Below are positions 17,055 to 25,934 of a stretch of 43,729 nucleotides of DNA, piece by piece. The DNA comes from an uncultured Marinomonas sp. GTDB taxonomy: Bacteria > Pseudomonadota > Gammaproteobacteria > Pseudomonadales > Marinomonadaceae. How positions within the stretch are numbered: position 1 is the stretch's first letter; every line of letters begins with the position of its first letter. Position numbers and translations under genes: made by a program. The DNA is taken from positions 1 through 43,729 of the forward strand of contig CALLIL010000083.1 of NCBI GenBank assembly GCA_938009755.1. The letters are read 5' to 3'. The notes under the pieces are model-generated. The model worked only from the letters and a program-made list of their open reading frames with translations. It had not been told where the DNA came from and searched no databases.

Positions 17055-18029
17055 ATGAAGCCTAACGTTCTTCTCTACAAAAAAGTCCCTCAAGCGTCGC
17101 TTGCGTTATTGCAAGCGCACTTTGATGTCCGCTATTTCGAAACAATAGACGACTCAAATCGAGCGGCTTTTTTGTCAGCGCTAACTGAAGCGGAAGGCTT
17201 AATTGGTGCCAGTATTCCAATGCCAGCGGAATTATTGGACACGGCCAAAAAACTAAAAGTCGCGTCGACCATGTCGGTTGGCACAGATCAATACGATCTT
17301 GCTTATCTTGCGCAGCGAAATATTCCTATGATGCACACGCCAAACGTGCTCAACGACACCACAGCCGATACGATTTTCACGCTCATTATGTGCACAGCAC
17401 GACGCGCAGTAGAAATGGCGAACTTGGTGTGTGAAGGCCGTTGGAAAAGCAATATTGGCGAAAGTCAGTTTGGCACGGATGTGCATGGCAAAACCTTGGG
17501 CATCATTGGCATGGGTCGCATTGGTTATGCCATTGCTAAACGTGCGCACTTTGGTTTCGACATGAAGATTCAATACAGTAATCGCAGCCAAAAGCCGAAT
17601 GTCGAACAAGACTTCAACGCCACGTATATGGACATGGACGCTTTGCTTAAGACCTCGGATTTCGTTTGTGTGATGACGCCGCTCACACCAGAAACAGAGA
17701 AACTGATTGGCGCGCGAGAATTTGCCATGATGAAGCCAAGCGCCATTTTCATTAATGGCTCTCGCGGTAAAGTCATCGACGAAAACGCTCTGATCGACGC
17801 ATTAACGCAAGGCACGATTCGCGCGGCAGGTCTCGACGTATTTGAAGTGGAACCTTTACCTGAAGATTCACCGCTTTGCACATTGGATAACGCGGTATTG
17901 TTTCCACACATTGGCTCAGCAACGGCAGAAACTCGGCTAAAAATGATCAACCTCGCCATCGAAAATTTGATTAATGCGATGAAAGGTGACCTTTCGCAAA
18001 ACTGTGCGAATCAAGATTTATTACACTGA
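17055..18029 (+). CDS. ghrB: 2-ketoacid/hydroxypyruvate reductase (GhrB-like D-2-hydroxyacid dehydrogenase)
   Basis: The 324 residues match E. coli GhrB in length and along the whole sequence (TDVHGKTLGIIGMGRIGYAIAKRAHFGF). The NAD(P) motif GMGRIG is at 152-157. The catalytic triad is R237, E266 and H285. GhrB reduces glyoxylate, hydroxypyruvate and 2-keto-aldonates. It lies 22 bases after kdgK and before the lyase. In this setting it might reduce a 2-keto-uronate or a side product of unsaturated-uronate metabolism; that is inference. A glyoxylate-recycling role is the conservative alternative. Confidence 0.9.
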   Translation: MKPNVLLYKKVPQASLALLQAHFDVRYFETIDDSNRAAFLSALTEAEGLIGASIPMPAELLDTAKKLKVASTMSVGTDQYDLAYLAQRNIPMMHTPNVLNDTTADTIFTLIMCTARRAVEMANLVCEGRWKSNIGESQFGTDVHGKTLGIIGMGRIGYAIAKRAHFGFDMKIQYSNRSQKPNVEQDFNATYMDMDALLKTSDFVCVMTPLTPETEKLIGAREFAMMKPSAIFINGSRGKVIDENALIDALTQGTIRAAGLDVFEVEPLPEDSPLCTLDNAVLFPHIGSATAETRLKMINLAIENLINAMKGDLSQNCANQDLLH

Positions 18030-18121
18030 TGTCATTCAGTATGAGCAACGAATAAAAAGCGAGCAAACACGCCCTGCTCTTTGTTCCAAAAAGAATAAAT
18101 TATTTATAAATGGAGATGTAA

Positions 18122-20203
18122 ATGTCTGACACTAAATCGTTTGACGCCATTAAAGCGATCAAATTAGAAAACGATAAATCAGCAGGTAACCTTGTTGATG
18201 TGATGCCAATCAAAGTAGAAGAAAAAGACTTTGATCTTTCTTTCCTAGATAACTTAAGCGTTGAGCACCCTCGCCTATTGGTTCAAGCCAAAGACCTTGA
18301 TGGTTTCCGCGCTAACCTGAAAAAAGACGCGTCTTACTGCAAGTTCGATGCGTTCATGAACAACTCAACGAATAAGTTCTTAGAAACAACACCTTACGCA
18401 GAGCCACAAGCGTATCCAGAAGAAACCGTTGGTAAAGCCTCTTTATGGCGTCCTTACTGGCGTCAAATGTACGTGAGTTGCCAAGAAGCATTCAACGCAA
18501 CGCGTAACCTTTCCATCGCGGGCGTTGTGTTAGAAGACGAAGCCATCATTGCCAAAGCAAAAGCATGGACTCTACAGCTTTCCACTTACGATCCTGAAGG
18601 TGTGACGTCTCGTGGTTACAACGACGAAGCCGCGTTCCGTGTGATTGCGGCCATGGCTTGGGGTTACGATTGGCTACACGCTTATTTCACCGAAGCAGAA
18701 CGCACGCAAATCCGTGACGCCTTGATTGTTCGCCTAGAAGAAATCATGCATCACCTAAAAGTAACGGTTGATCTACTAGCAAACCCACTAAACAGCCACG
18801 GTGTTCGCAGTATCAGCTCGGCCGTGATTCCAACGTGTATCGCCCTTTACAATGAATACCCGAAAGCACGCGAATACATTGAATACGGTATTGAATACTA
18901 TTCAGTACATTATCCACCTTGGGGCGGAAAAGACGGCGCATGGGCAGAAGGTCCAGATTACTGGAACACGCAAATGGCGTTCCTTGGTGAATCCTTTGAC
19001 CTGTTGAAAAGCTACACATCTATCAACATGTTCAACAAAGAATTCTACAAAAACACAGGCGACTTCCCACTTTACTGCATGCCTGTTCACTCTAAGCGCG
19101 CCAGCTTCTGTGACCAATCAAGCATCGGGGATTTCCCAGGCTTGAAACTGGCTTACAACATCAAGCACTTTGCCGGTGTAAACAACAAGCCAGAATACAT
19201 TTGGTACTACAACCAATTGAAAGCCCGTGACACGGAAGCGCACACGAAATTCTACAACTTCGGTTGGTGGGATTTTGGTTACGACGACCTTCGTTTCGAT
19301 TACCTATGGAATGACATGGAAGAAGTTGCGCCATCTAACGCGCCACTACTGAAAGTGTTCCCAATCACAGGTTGGGCGGCGTTCCACAGCAACATGACAA
19401 ACCGTGACGAGCACATTCACATGGTTTACAAATGTAGCCCGTTTGGTTCTATCAGCCATTCACATGGTGACCAAAACGCTTACACGCTACACGCTTTTGG
19501 TGAAACGCTTGCAGCGATTACAGGTTACTACGGTGGTTTTGGTGTCGACATGCACATCAAATGGCGTCGTCGTACTTTCTCGAAAAATCTACCGTTATTT
19601 GACGGCAAAGGTCAGTACGCAGAAAACACCACAACGAAATTCGAAGGCGTACACCAAGATCGTTACTGTATCGAAGCTGGCGGTAAAATCAGCGACTACG
19701 ATACAGAATCTGAAGTATTGTTTGTAGAAGGTGATGCATCCACGTCTTACCAATTCCACAACCCAGACCTAGAAAGCTACAAGCGTAAAATCTGGTTCGC
19801 CAAAGGCAAAGTGTTCGTAATGCGCGACACAGCAACCTTGAAAACAGAACAAGATTTGACTTGGTTGCTGCACACGACTTTCGGCACAGAAACGGGCAGC
19901 GATGCGTTCAAAATTGTCGGTGAAAAAGCCGTTCTTGACGTTTCCTTCATCAACGATTGCAAAGACGACCTCTTGTCTATTGAAAACGTAGAAGGCTTCG
20001 GCGAAGTGGACCCAGCGGAATACAAAGACATGGAAATTCACCGTCATGTGGAAGCGAAGTTCAAAGCGAAGAAAGAGCACAACATTCTTACTTTGTTGGT
20101 GCCAAGTAAAGCGGGGCAAGCGAAAACAGAAGTAGCTCACAAACTGGTTGGCAATACACTAGAACTTACCATTGATGGTGAGACAGTAAGCATCCAGCTT
20201 TAA
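18122..20203 (+). CDS. Cytoplasmic oligo-uronate (oligoalginate-type) lyase, heparinase II/III fold
   Basis: A 693-residue protein without a signal peptide. It shows an alpha/alpha-toroid N-terminal part followed by a beta-sandwich with the heparinase II/III-type SHSHGDQNAYTLHAFGE motif at about residues 445-460. The motifs NSHGVR, WGGKDGAWAEGPDYW and YPPWGG resemble the exo-acting oligoalginate lyases of PL15 and relatives, where the His/Tyr/Arg residues cleave uronosyl bonds by beta-elimination. Expected product: unsaturated uronate monomer (DEH). PL17 or another DUF4962-type family is possible, so the polymer (alginate or another uronan) is not proven. The gene has a strong GGAG site and a strongly biased, ribosomal-like codon choice, suggesting high expression. 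It ends at a strong terminator. Confidence 0.8.
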   Translation: MSDTKSFDAIKAIKLENDKSAGNLVDVMPIKVEEKDFDLSFLDNLSVEHPRLLVQAKDLDGFRANLKKDASYCKFDAFMNNSTNKFLETTPYAEPQAYPEETVGKASLWRPYWRQMYVSCQEAFNATRNLSIAGVVLEDEAIIAKAKAWTLQLSTYDPEGVTSRGYNDEAAFRVIAAMAWGYDWLHAYFTEAERTQIRDALIVRLEEIMHHLKVTVDLLANPLNSHGVRSISSAVIPTCIALYNEYPKAREYIEYGIEYYSVHYPPWGGKDGAWAEGPDYWNTQMAFLGESFDLLKSYTSINMFNKEFYKNTGDFPLYCMPVHSKRASFCDQSSIGDFPGLKLAYNIKHFAGVNNKPEYIWYYNQLKARDTEAHTKFYNFGWWDFGYDDLRFDYLWNDMEEVAPSNAPLLKVFPITGWAAFHSNMTNRDEHIHMVYKCSPFGSISHSHGDQNAYTLHAFGETLAAITGYYGGFGVDMHIKWRRRTFSKNLPLFDGKGQYAENTTTKFEGVHQDRYCIEAGGKISDYDTESEVLFVEGDASTSYQFHNPDLESYKRKIWFAKGKVFVMRDTATLKTEQDLTWLLHTTFGTETGSDAFKIVGEKAVLDVSFINDCKDDLLSIENVEGFGEVDPAEYKDMEIHRHVEAKFKAKKEHNILTLLVPSKAGQAKTEVAHKLVGNTLELTIDGETVSIQL

Positions 20204-20220
20204 TGCTTTAGATAAAGAAC

Positions 20221-20252
20221 AAAAAAGCCACTTCAATTGAAGTGGCTTTTTT
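20221..20252. terminator. Bidirectional terminator between lyase and rpmJ2
   Basis: A perfect 32-base palindrome (stem AGCCACTTCAA/TTGAAGTGGCT with A6 and T6 flanks) lies between the convergent lyase and ribosomal protein genes. Confidence 0.92.
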
Positions 20253-20278
20253 CGTTTAGCGCCTTACAAAAAAGCGTT

Positions 20279-20422
20279 TTACTTCTTCTTACCGCCTCTA
20301 CCTTGCACGGCTTTAAATTTAGGATTTGATTTACAAATCACAAAAACACGCCCTCGACGCTTAACAACCTTACAATCTTTATGACGAATCTTCGCTGACT
20401 TTAATGATGAAAGCACATTCAT
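20279..20422 (-). CDS. rpmJ2: Ribosomal protein L36 paralogue (zinc-free type)
   Basis: A 47-residue basic protein ([20 protein letters not shown]...[15 protein letters not shown]) clearly matches the YkgO-type L36. Canonical L36 binds zinc through C-x2-C...C...H. Here the first cysteine and the final histidine (H to F in NPKFK) are missing, so it should not need zinc. Its ATG overlaps the stop of the L31 paralogue by four bases. With that gene it forms a zinc-sparing set that can replace the zinc-binding forms when zinc is scarce. Confidence 0.93.
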   Translation of the reverse strand: MNVLSSLKSAKIRHKDCKVVKRRGRVFVICKSNPKFKAVQGRGGKKK

Positions 20423-20685
20423 TTGCTGCTCCTTTTTGCACTACGAGAACCAAAACGGCGTTTAAAGTTATGCACTCTTCCTTCCAACTCAGCAGAACGT
20501 TGTTTACCAGTATAAAAAGGGTGAGATGCCGACGAAACGTCTATCGTCTGGTAAGGGTATTCAATGCCATCTTTCCACACCATGGTTTGAGATGTTTGAA
20601 GCGTAGAACCAATAAGAAAATACGTATCTTCGCTCGTGTCGTGAAAAATAACGGTTCGATAATCTGGGTGAATATTTGCCTTCAT
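20419..20685 (-). CDS. rpmE2: Ribosomal protein L31 type B (zinc-free paralogue)
   Basis: An 88-residue type B L31 ([18 protein letters not shown]...[10 protein letters not shown]). The CxxC zinc motif of type A L31 is absent, so it is the zinc-independent form (YkgM-like). An AAGGAG site precedes the ATG. A Zur-box-like palindrome lies 18 bases upstream, and rpmJ2 overlaps at the 3' end. In related bacteria such pairs are repressed by Zur and induced by zinc starvation, releasing ribosomal zinc. Confidence 0.95.
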   Translation of the reverse strand: MKANIHPDYRTVIFHDTSEDTYFLIGSTLQTSQTMVWKDGIEYPYQTIDVSSASHPFYTGKQRSAELEGRVHNFKRRFGSRSAKRSSK

Positions 20686-20702
20686 GCAAACTCCTTATTT
20701 AT

Positions 20703-20725
20703 GAGATGTTATAACATAACAAAAT
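20703..20725 (-). promoter_or_regulatory. Zur-box-like operator
   Basis: The site matches about 17 of 23 positions of the gammaproteobacterial Zur consensus (GAAATGTTATANTATAACATTTC), with the central palindrome ATGTTATAACATAAC well kept. It lies immediately upstream of rpmE2, a known class of Zur target. Confidence 0.85.
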
Positions 20726-20811
20726 AGTAATGTATTTTATGCCAAACCACAAGGCATCCACCCATCAAATGACATTTATTCTCAAATAAGAATGGAAATA
20801 GCAGAAAGACG

Positions 20812-20847
20812 AAAGGCCACTTAAAGAGATTGAAGTGGCCTTTTTTT
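20812..20847. terminator. Terminator downstream of the amidase operon
   Basis: The stem AAAGGCCACTT / AAGTGGCCTTT has a 10-base loop. The T-run is stronger on the plus strand, but the only gene ending nearby is the minus-strand amidase, 33 bases away. Confidence 0.65.
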
Positions 20848-20879
20848 GAAAATTTTGAGTAGAAAAGACAGTGCTTTTA

Positions 20880-22142
20880 TTACGAAGCGATCACTTCTTC
20901 GACACGTTTCGCCAAGGCAATAAGTGCTTTATCTTCACCATTTGGTGCGGTTAGCATGATGCCGATGTGGTCACTTTGATACTCGAAAGGTAACGAGAAG
21001 CTACAGCCGTTTAAGACGTTTGTCAACGAGGTGTTTCGTAGGCAAAGCAGGTTGATACGGTCATAGTCTGCGTCTTTTTCGAGATCCGTTAATTTTGGCG
21101 GTAAGATCGCTACCGTTGGCAATAATAACACCGCGCCGTTTTCTTCCTTCTGATAACGTTCAATCAATGCTTGGCGCTGTTTACAAGTGTCAGCAAAAAT
21201 CTTGCTATCAATGCCATCCGCTCGCAATAAACGAGACGCGACTCTTGGATCAAGATCTTCAAGCGCAAGATTATAATGCTGCTGATAATACTGTTTGGCT
21301 TCAAACGCTGAAAATTGCCAAATCGGCAGGTTTTTATAGTCTTCCAGAAAATCGAGCTCCTTCTCTTCAACGGTGATATCAGGCGTTTGTTTGAGCTTTT
21401 CTACCAAAGCAAAAAACGCCTGCTTTACGCTGTCATCTAAGTCATTCAGACCAAAGTTTGTTGGCACCACAAAGTGCGCTTTTTGCGCCATAGGCAAAGA
21501 GTCTGTTTCGCCTGAGAGTACTTGCCAAGCGACCTCACAGTCTGCCACGTTATTGGCGATTGGCCCTACGCTGTCTAAGCTTTTAGACAATGGCAAAGAC
21601 CTCAACGAAGACACACTTTGCTGAGAAGGTTTAAACCCTGTAACGCCACAAAAAGCCGCCGGAATACGCAAAGAACCACCGGTATCGCTGCCTAGCGCAA
21701 TGTCGGCAATTCCAAGCGCCACAGACGCAGCGCCGCCACTGGTCGAGCCGCCGGCGATGCAACCTTTGTACAAAGGCGTTTCTGGCGTACCGTAATGGGG
21801 ATTCACGCCCAAACCAGAATAAGCCAGTTCTGTCATGTTGGTATGGCCGAGCAAATAAGCGCCCGCGTCACGAAGCTTTTTAACCGCTTCTGCGTCTTCT
21901 TTCGCTGGCTCTTGAGTCGCTAAAAATTTTGAACCAGCTTTGGTTTGATAGCCTTTTACATCAAATAAATCTTTTATCGACACCAGTGCGCCATTCAGTA
22001 CACCTTGTTTTTGATTGCTAGATGACTCTGTAAATCGTTCAATAAAAACATGCTGACCTTTGCTTTCAATGAGCGCTTCTGACTGAGTAAGCTGTGTTGC
22101 GAAATCACGTGTTTGCCAAGCAAATCCACTTTTTTTATTCAT
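20880..22142 (-). CDS. Amidase-signature family hydrolase
   Basis: A 420-residue amidase-signature enzyme that hydrolyses a C-N amide bond. The Ser-cisSer-Lys triad is visible: Lys in VSIKDLFDVKGY (about residue 53), cis-Ser in GGSTSGGAASVALG and the nucleophile Ser in GSDTGGSLRIPAAFCG. Length is typical of allophanate-hydrolase or small-amidase subgroups. It is last in a five-gene unit after a TRAP transporter and a DUF2848 protein, so it probably acts on the imported compound or a derivative. The substrate is not visible. Confidence 0.93.
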   Translation of the reverse strand: MNKKSGFAWQTRDFATQLTQSEALIESKGQHVFIERFTESSSNQKQGVLNGALVSIKDLFDVKGYQTKAGSKFLATQEPAKEDAEAVKKLRDAGAYLLGHTNMTELAYSGLGVNPHYGTPETPLYKGCIAGGSTSGGAASVALGIADIALGSDTGGSLRIPAAFCGVTGFKPSQQSVSSLRSLPLSKSLDSVGPIANNVADCEVAWQVLSGETDSLPMAQKAHFVVPTNFGLNDLDDSVKQAFFALVEKLKQTPDITVEEKELDFLEDYKNLPIWQFSAFEAKQYYQQHYNLALEDLDPRVASRLLRADGIDSKIFADTCKQRQALIERYQKEENGAVLLLPTVAILPPKLTDLEKDADYDRINLLCLRNTSLTNVLNGCSFSLPFEYQSDHIGIMLTAPNGEDKALIALAKRVEEVIAS

Positions 22143-22199
22143 TATTTTCTTCCATAGAAACAGTAAAGTTGAGTGTATTCCATACAGGTAAAAACCTGT

Positions 22200-22853
22200 T
22201 TATTTTACGGCTGGAAGCTCAATCGTTTGATATTCCGTTTCAATGGTTCTGTTTAACACAGGATCATGAAGAGACATGCGGAACTTAGGCGTTCTACGCA
22301 CACCGCCAATCGCGGCAAAGGTGCCACACAACATGGCACTGTTATCTTGTAGATCGGCTTTTTCAATCAGCTCAGTTAACGGACGAATGGCCGCTAATGT
22401 ACCGGTTTGATAAAGCGTCCAACCTTCGCCTTCATCCACCCAAGATTGCATTTCAAGTTGGTCCAAATGCTCTTTTACTTCCTCAAATGCCCATAACATT
22501 TTTGCGACAGGCTTTGGGCAAACTTGCTTAGACAACGCCACAGAATGCCCTTCTAAATCACGGTCTGTGTGATCTGAACCAATGCCCAACCAGAATGTGC
22601 CGTTTTGCTTAATGATTAACGGTTCGACTTCGCCAGAGGAATCACTGCCAACCACTTCAACACGCTTATCTTGTGTTAATAGAAGATTAGAAGCACGGTA
22701 ATACAAAGGCACAGTAGAAGGTGGCGCTACACCAATTTCCGCCAACTCATCAATATGAATTTGTACCGTTTTATGATCTCGGGCGGTCCAGCCCGCCACT
22801 ACTAGATGATTAATTTCGAAACTTTTTTCAGTTGCACTTGTGGTAAATAACAT
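22200..22853 (-). CDS. DUF2848 family protein
   Basis: A 217-residue protein matching DUF2848, with the hallmark GSDHTDRDLE (about residues 95-105) and APPSTVPLYYRAS. DUF2848 is distantly like fumarylacetoacetate-hydrolase folds and is often encoded beside amidases and TRAP or ABC transporters; its reaction is unknown. I use the second in-frame ATG because the AAGG site lies 6 bases before it; the first ATG (22859) directly abuts that site. It sits between dctM (8 bases) and the amidase. Confidence 0.82.
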   Translation of the reverse strand: MLFTTSATEKSFEINHLVVAGWTARDHKTVQIHIDELAEIGVAPPSTVPLYYRASNLLLTQDKRVEVVGSDSSGEVEPLIIKQNGTFWLGIGSDHTDRDLEGHSVALSKQVCPKPVAKMLWAFEEVKEHLDQLEMQSWVDEGEGWTLYQTGTLAAIRPLTELIEKADLQDNSAMLCGTFAAIGGVRRTPKFRMSLHDPVLNRTIETEYQTIELPAVK

Positions 22854-22861
22854 AAACATCC

Positions 22862-24142
22862 TTAGAAATTATCAGGTAGATAGAGAGCAATACTTGGGAA
22901 GGCGATCAATAAGAACACCATAAAGAGCATGATCAACACATAGGGAATACTGCCTAGAATCACGTCCATCATGTTTCCGTTTTTACGGGCGGAATTCACC
23001 ACGTATAAATTCAATCCCACTGGCGGCGTGATTAATGCCATCTCAACAAGAATGATCATTAGAATACCGAACCAAATGGTGTCGTAACCCATTTGAGCAA
23101 TGATCGGCACGACAATTGGAATGGTCGCGACCATCAAGGAAAGGGTTTCAATAAAGAAGCCTAAGACGATGTAAGTCAGAATAATAACCAAGAGTGTCGC
23201 CGTGGCACTCAGACCTAAGCCTTGTAACATGTCTTGCAAGGCTCGCCCTACGCCAGCCGCTGTCAGTGCGAAATTCAAGACATACGCCCCAATCACCACC
23301 AGCATAATCATTGAAGTAATTTTGATGGTGCCGATTAAGCTGTCCACCAACATGGCTTTCGATAACGCTTTGTATGCAAAAGCAATCACTAGAGAAATCA
23401 GTACGCCCACCGCAGCGGCTTCTGTCGGCGTTGCCCAGCCCATATAAATGGAACCAACGACACTCACAAAGAGAAACAGAATCGGCGTTAACGACTTCAA
23501 TGCCACCAGCTTTTCTAACCAACTACTGTGCTGTTTTGGGCCGCCCAATTTAGGGTAAACAACGCACAGAACAATGGTCGCAATCATGAACAAAAGCGCC
23601 ATCATAATGCCAGGCACAATGCCTGCTAGAAACAGTTTTGGAATCGAGCTTTCCGTTAAAAATCCGTACACAATCAAGTTAATTGAAGGCGGAATTAATA
23701 TGCCCAGCGTTCCGCCTGCGGCGATCGAACCTGTAAACAAGCGCGGATCGTAACCCAGCTTTTCAGCTTGTGGCGTTGCGACCGTTGCAACCGTCGCAGC
23801 GGTGGCAACAGAAGACCCAGACGTAGCTGAGAACATAGTCGCCGTCGCAATATTGGCGTGAATCAAACCGCCCGGTAACCAAGACACCCAAGCATTCAGC
23901 GCCGCGTAGGTTCTTTGTGCCACACCGCTGCGTAACAGTATTTCGCCAATTAAGACAAAAAACGGCACGGCAATCAGAGTTGGGTTGTTTGAAGAAGACC
24001 AAACGACTTGTCCCAAACCTCTCATTAGAGGGAAAGGACTGAAAAAAGTGTCTACACCAAAGGCCAATAAAAACAGCACGATACCAACAGGAATAGACAA
24101 CGCCAGTAGGCCCAATAAGCCCATGGAAGTAAATAAAATCAT
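22862..24142 (-). CDS. dctM: TRAP transporter large permease (DctM)
   Basis: A 426-residue polytopic inner-membrane protein with about 12 helices, the ion-coupled transport subunit of a tripartite ATP-independent periplasmic transporter. Typical DctM motifs include the early PFFVLIGEILLRSG, ATSGSSVATAATVATVATPQAEKLGYDPRLFTGSIAAGGTLGILIPPS, and WATPTEAAAVGVLIS. Its start overlaps the dctQ stop by four bases. Confidence 0.95.
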   Translation of the reverse strand: MILFTSMGLLGLLALSIPVGIVLFLLAFGVDTFFSPFPLMRGLGQVVWSSSNNPTLIAVPFFVLIGEILLRSGVAQRTYAALNAWVSWLPGGLIHANIATATMFSATSGSSVATAATVATVATPQAEKLGYDPRLFTGSIAAGGTLGILIPPSINLIVYGFLTESSIPKLFLAGIVPGIMMALLFMIATIVLCVVYPKLGGPKQHSSWLEKLVALKSLTPILFLFVSVVGSIYMGWATPTEAAAVGVLISLVIAFAYKALSKAMLVDSLIGTIKITSMIMLVVIGAYVLNFALTAAGVGRALQDMLQGLGLSATATLLVIILTYIVLGFFIETLSLMVATIPIVVPIIAQMGYDTIWFGILMIILVEMALITPPVGLNLYVVNSARKNGNMMDVILGSIPYVLIMLFMVFLLIAFPSIALYLPDNF

Positions 24143-24672
24143 AACTCGTTTCCCGTTCCTATGGTGTCATCTACCACGTCATGACGACCTTGAATCACCA
24201 AAACAATGGCCACTATCAGCAAGACAGAAGAAGACGCCGCAAACCAAAACCACCCCGCCAACCAAATGCTTTGAGGGATAACCAAGGGAATTTCCATTGC
24301 CGTATTGGATAATGCGCCGGATTTGAGTGTCTTAGAAAGTACAGGAACAGCGCGGTACGCCACGTACACCGCCACATAAGACAAGGCCGCAAGCGCCACA
24401 AGATCACACATGGAACGCATTAATGCGTTGCCTTTTTCACGCAGTAAATCGATGCGTACATGCGCTTTCGCGGTTAAGGCATAACACACGCCCCAACTGG
24501 TCAGTGCCGCCATTACATAGCCAGAAATTTCTTCTGAGCCACTAAAAGAAATGCCTATTTCGCGCAGTACAATATCGACAAGAATAATGGCAATGCAGGC
24601 TAGCAACGCTAGACCTGCTGTTACCGCCACGCCATTATTTATTCTTTTCAGAATAGTAATAATGTGAGTCAT
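24139..24672 (-). CDS. dctQ: TRAP transporter small permease (DctQ)
   Basis: A 177-residue protein with four transmembrane helices, the small membrane subunit that pairs with DctM. The segment EISGYVMAALTSWGVCYALTAKAHVRIDLL (about residues 42-75) matches the DctQ signature. It lies 11 bases after dctP and overlaps dctM. Confidence 0.93.
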   Translation of the reverse strand: MTHIITILKRINNGVAVTAGLALLACIAIILVDIVLREIGISFSGSEEISGYVMAALTSWGVCYALTAKAHVRIDLLREKGNALMRSMCDLVALAALSYVAVYVAYRAVPVLSKTLKSGALSNTAMEIPLVIPQSIWLAGWFWFAASSSVLLIVAIVLVIQGRHDVVDDTIGTGNEL

Positions 24673-24683
24673 AACATCTAACC

Positions 24684-25739
24684 TTATTGAACAGGAATCT
24701 GTAAGCCAGCTACTTTGCCTACGGAATCATTCCAACGAACAGCCCAACTTTTCCCTGCACGTTCAGCCCATTCTGGTAACACTTTATTGGTTAAAATGTC
24801 TTTTGCTTTTTGCACATCGGCTGCAGAAGGCTCGACCAACACAAGGCTGCGCTTATCCCCTTTTGAACAGCTTCCATTGCCCGTCAAACAAGCAACGTCT
24901 TCTGCCAATGCGTCTTGAGCAGACGCCCACGCTGGCGCTTCTAATTTGGTCGTAACAGAGGTTTGAATAAAGTCTTGGTCGGCTTTACTCAAATCATTCC
25001 ATTTGTCTAAATTGATGGCCGTAACCACTGGATCCCAACCACCGAGCGGTAACGTCATAAGATGTGTGGTCACTTCCCACCAGCCAGCGCTGTAACCAGA
25101 ACCTGAGCCTGTTACGGCACAATCAATCACGCCACGTTGTAGAGCGCCCGGCACTTCACCAAAGCTAATGTTGACACTTTGCGCGTCCAACGCTTCAAGA
25201 AATTTCGCTGTCATACGGCCAGAAGCACGGATTTTGAGACCAGCCAAATCGTCTAATGTTTTCACTGGCGCATTACAAAAAACCACTTGTGGAGGATAAG
25301 GCGCAACGCCCAACACTTTGGCATTGAAAGTGTCTTTATAAATGTCATCGATCATCGGACGCGCGGCTTCGACAATGGCCTTAGCTTGGCTCGCAGTTGT
25401 GGCGAGTAAAGGTACGTCTAAACCTTCTAATTCAGGTGCGTCTGCCACGGCATAATCCGCCACGGTCATGCCCACATCAAACACGCCATCGCCTAACATA
25501 CGAAAGACATCGCCACCGCCAATGCCCATTTGGTCATGCGTGGTGAGGGCAACCTCAAACTCGCCTTTGCTGTCTGCTGGAACCACATCATTCCAGAATG
25601 GTTGTTCATATTGTTTGTGAAGCGGTAAGCCACTCCAACTTCCAACCACTGACAGTTGCTCACTGGCAATTACACTTGTTGAACATGTTGCTGCCAAAAT
25701 GGATGTGGTCAGTAAGCTTTTTGCATTCAATTTCATCAT
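24684..25739 (-). CDS. dctP: TRAP transporter solute-binding protein (DctP)
   Basis: A 351-residue periplasmic binding protein. The start at 25739 (MMKLNAKSLL) is chosen for its GGAAGGA site; an in-frame upstream start would add 24 residues before the signal peptide. The signal peptide appears to be cleaved near A25. The fold's ligand region KIRASGR (170-175) carries R171, the likely carboxylate-binding arginine, followed by SFGEVPGALQRGVIDCAVTG. Four cysteines in the mature part (e.g. the CLTGNGSC pair) could form disulfides. The ligand is probably an organic acid, perhaps an amide-containing one given the amidase in the same operon. Confidence 0.93.
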   Translation of the reverse strand: MMKLNAKSLLTTSILAATCSTSVIASEQLSVVGSWSGLPLHKQYEQPFWNDVVPADSKGEFEVALTTHDQMGIGGGDVFRMLGDGVFDVGMTVADYAVADAPELEGLDVPLLATTASQAKAIVEAARPMIDDIYKDTFNAKVLGVAPYPPQVVFCNAPVKTLDDLAGLKIRASGRMTAKFLEALDAQSVNISFGEVPGALQRGVIDCAVTGSGSGYSAGWWEVTTHLMTLPLGGWDPVVTAINLDKWNDLSKADQDFIQTSVTTKLEAPAWASAQDALAEDVACLTGNGSCSKGDKRSLVLVEPSAADVQKAKDILTNKVLPEWAERAGKSWAVRWNDSVGKVAGLQIPVQ

Positions 25740-25878
25740 CGTGTTCCTTCCTATCGTTATGTAGTTTTTATAGAAGATGAGACTTTTATCCATGCGGATT
25801 GTTCTGCACATTGATAAAGCTTGAATTCAGTGTCGAGTGTAAGCATGATAATGTCAATTCGTGATATTTTATCATTTA

Positions 25879-25897
25879 TGATCAATTATAATGATCA
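25879..25897. promoter_or_regulatory. Paired TGATCA sites between dctP and LysR
   Basis: Two TGATCA palindromes (25879-25884 and 25892-25897) are separated by seven A/T bases. They lie in the AT-rich divergent promoter region and are a candidate LysR binding site. Support is only positional. Confidence 0.35.
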
Positions 25898-25934
25898 CCA
25901 TAATCCTATCCGAGCCTCAACAAGGTGGCAGAAT

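Noticed and set aside
19769-20140. Long antisense frame inside the lyase gene
   Set aside because: It is the shadow of a codon-biased gene, and its sequence is not protein-like.
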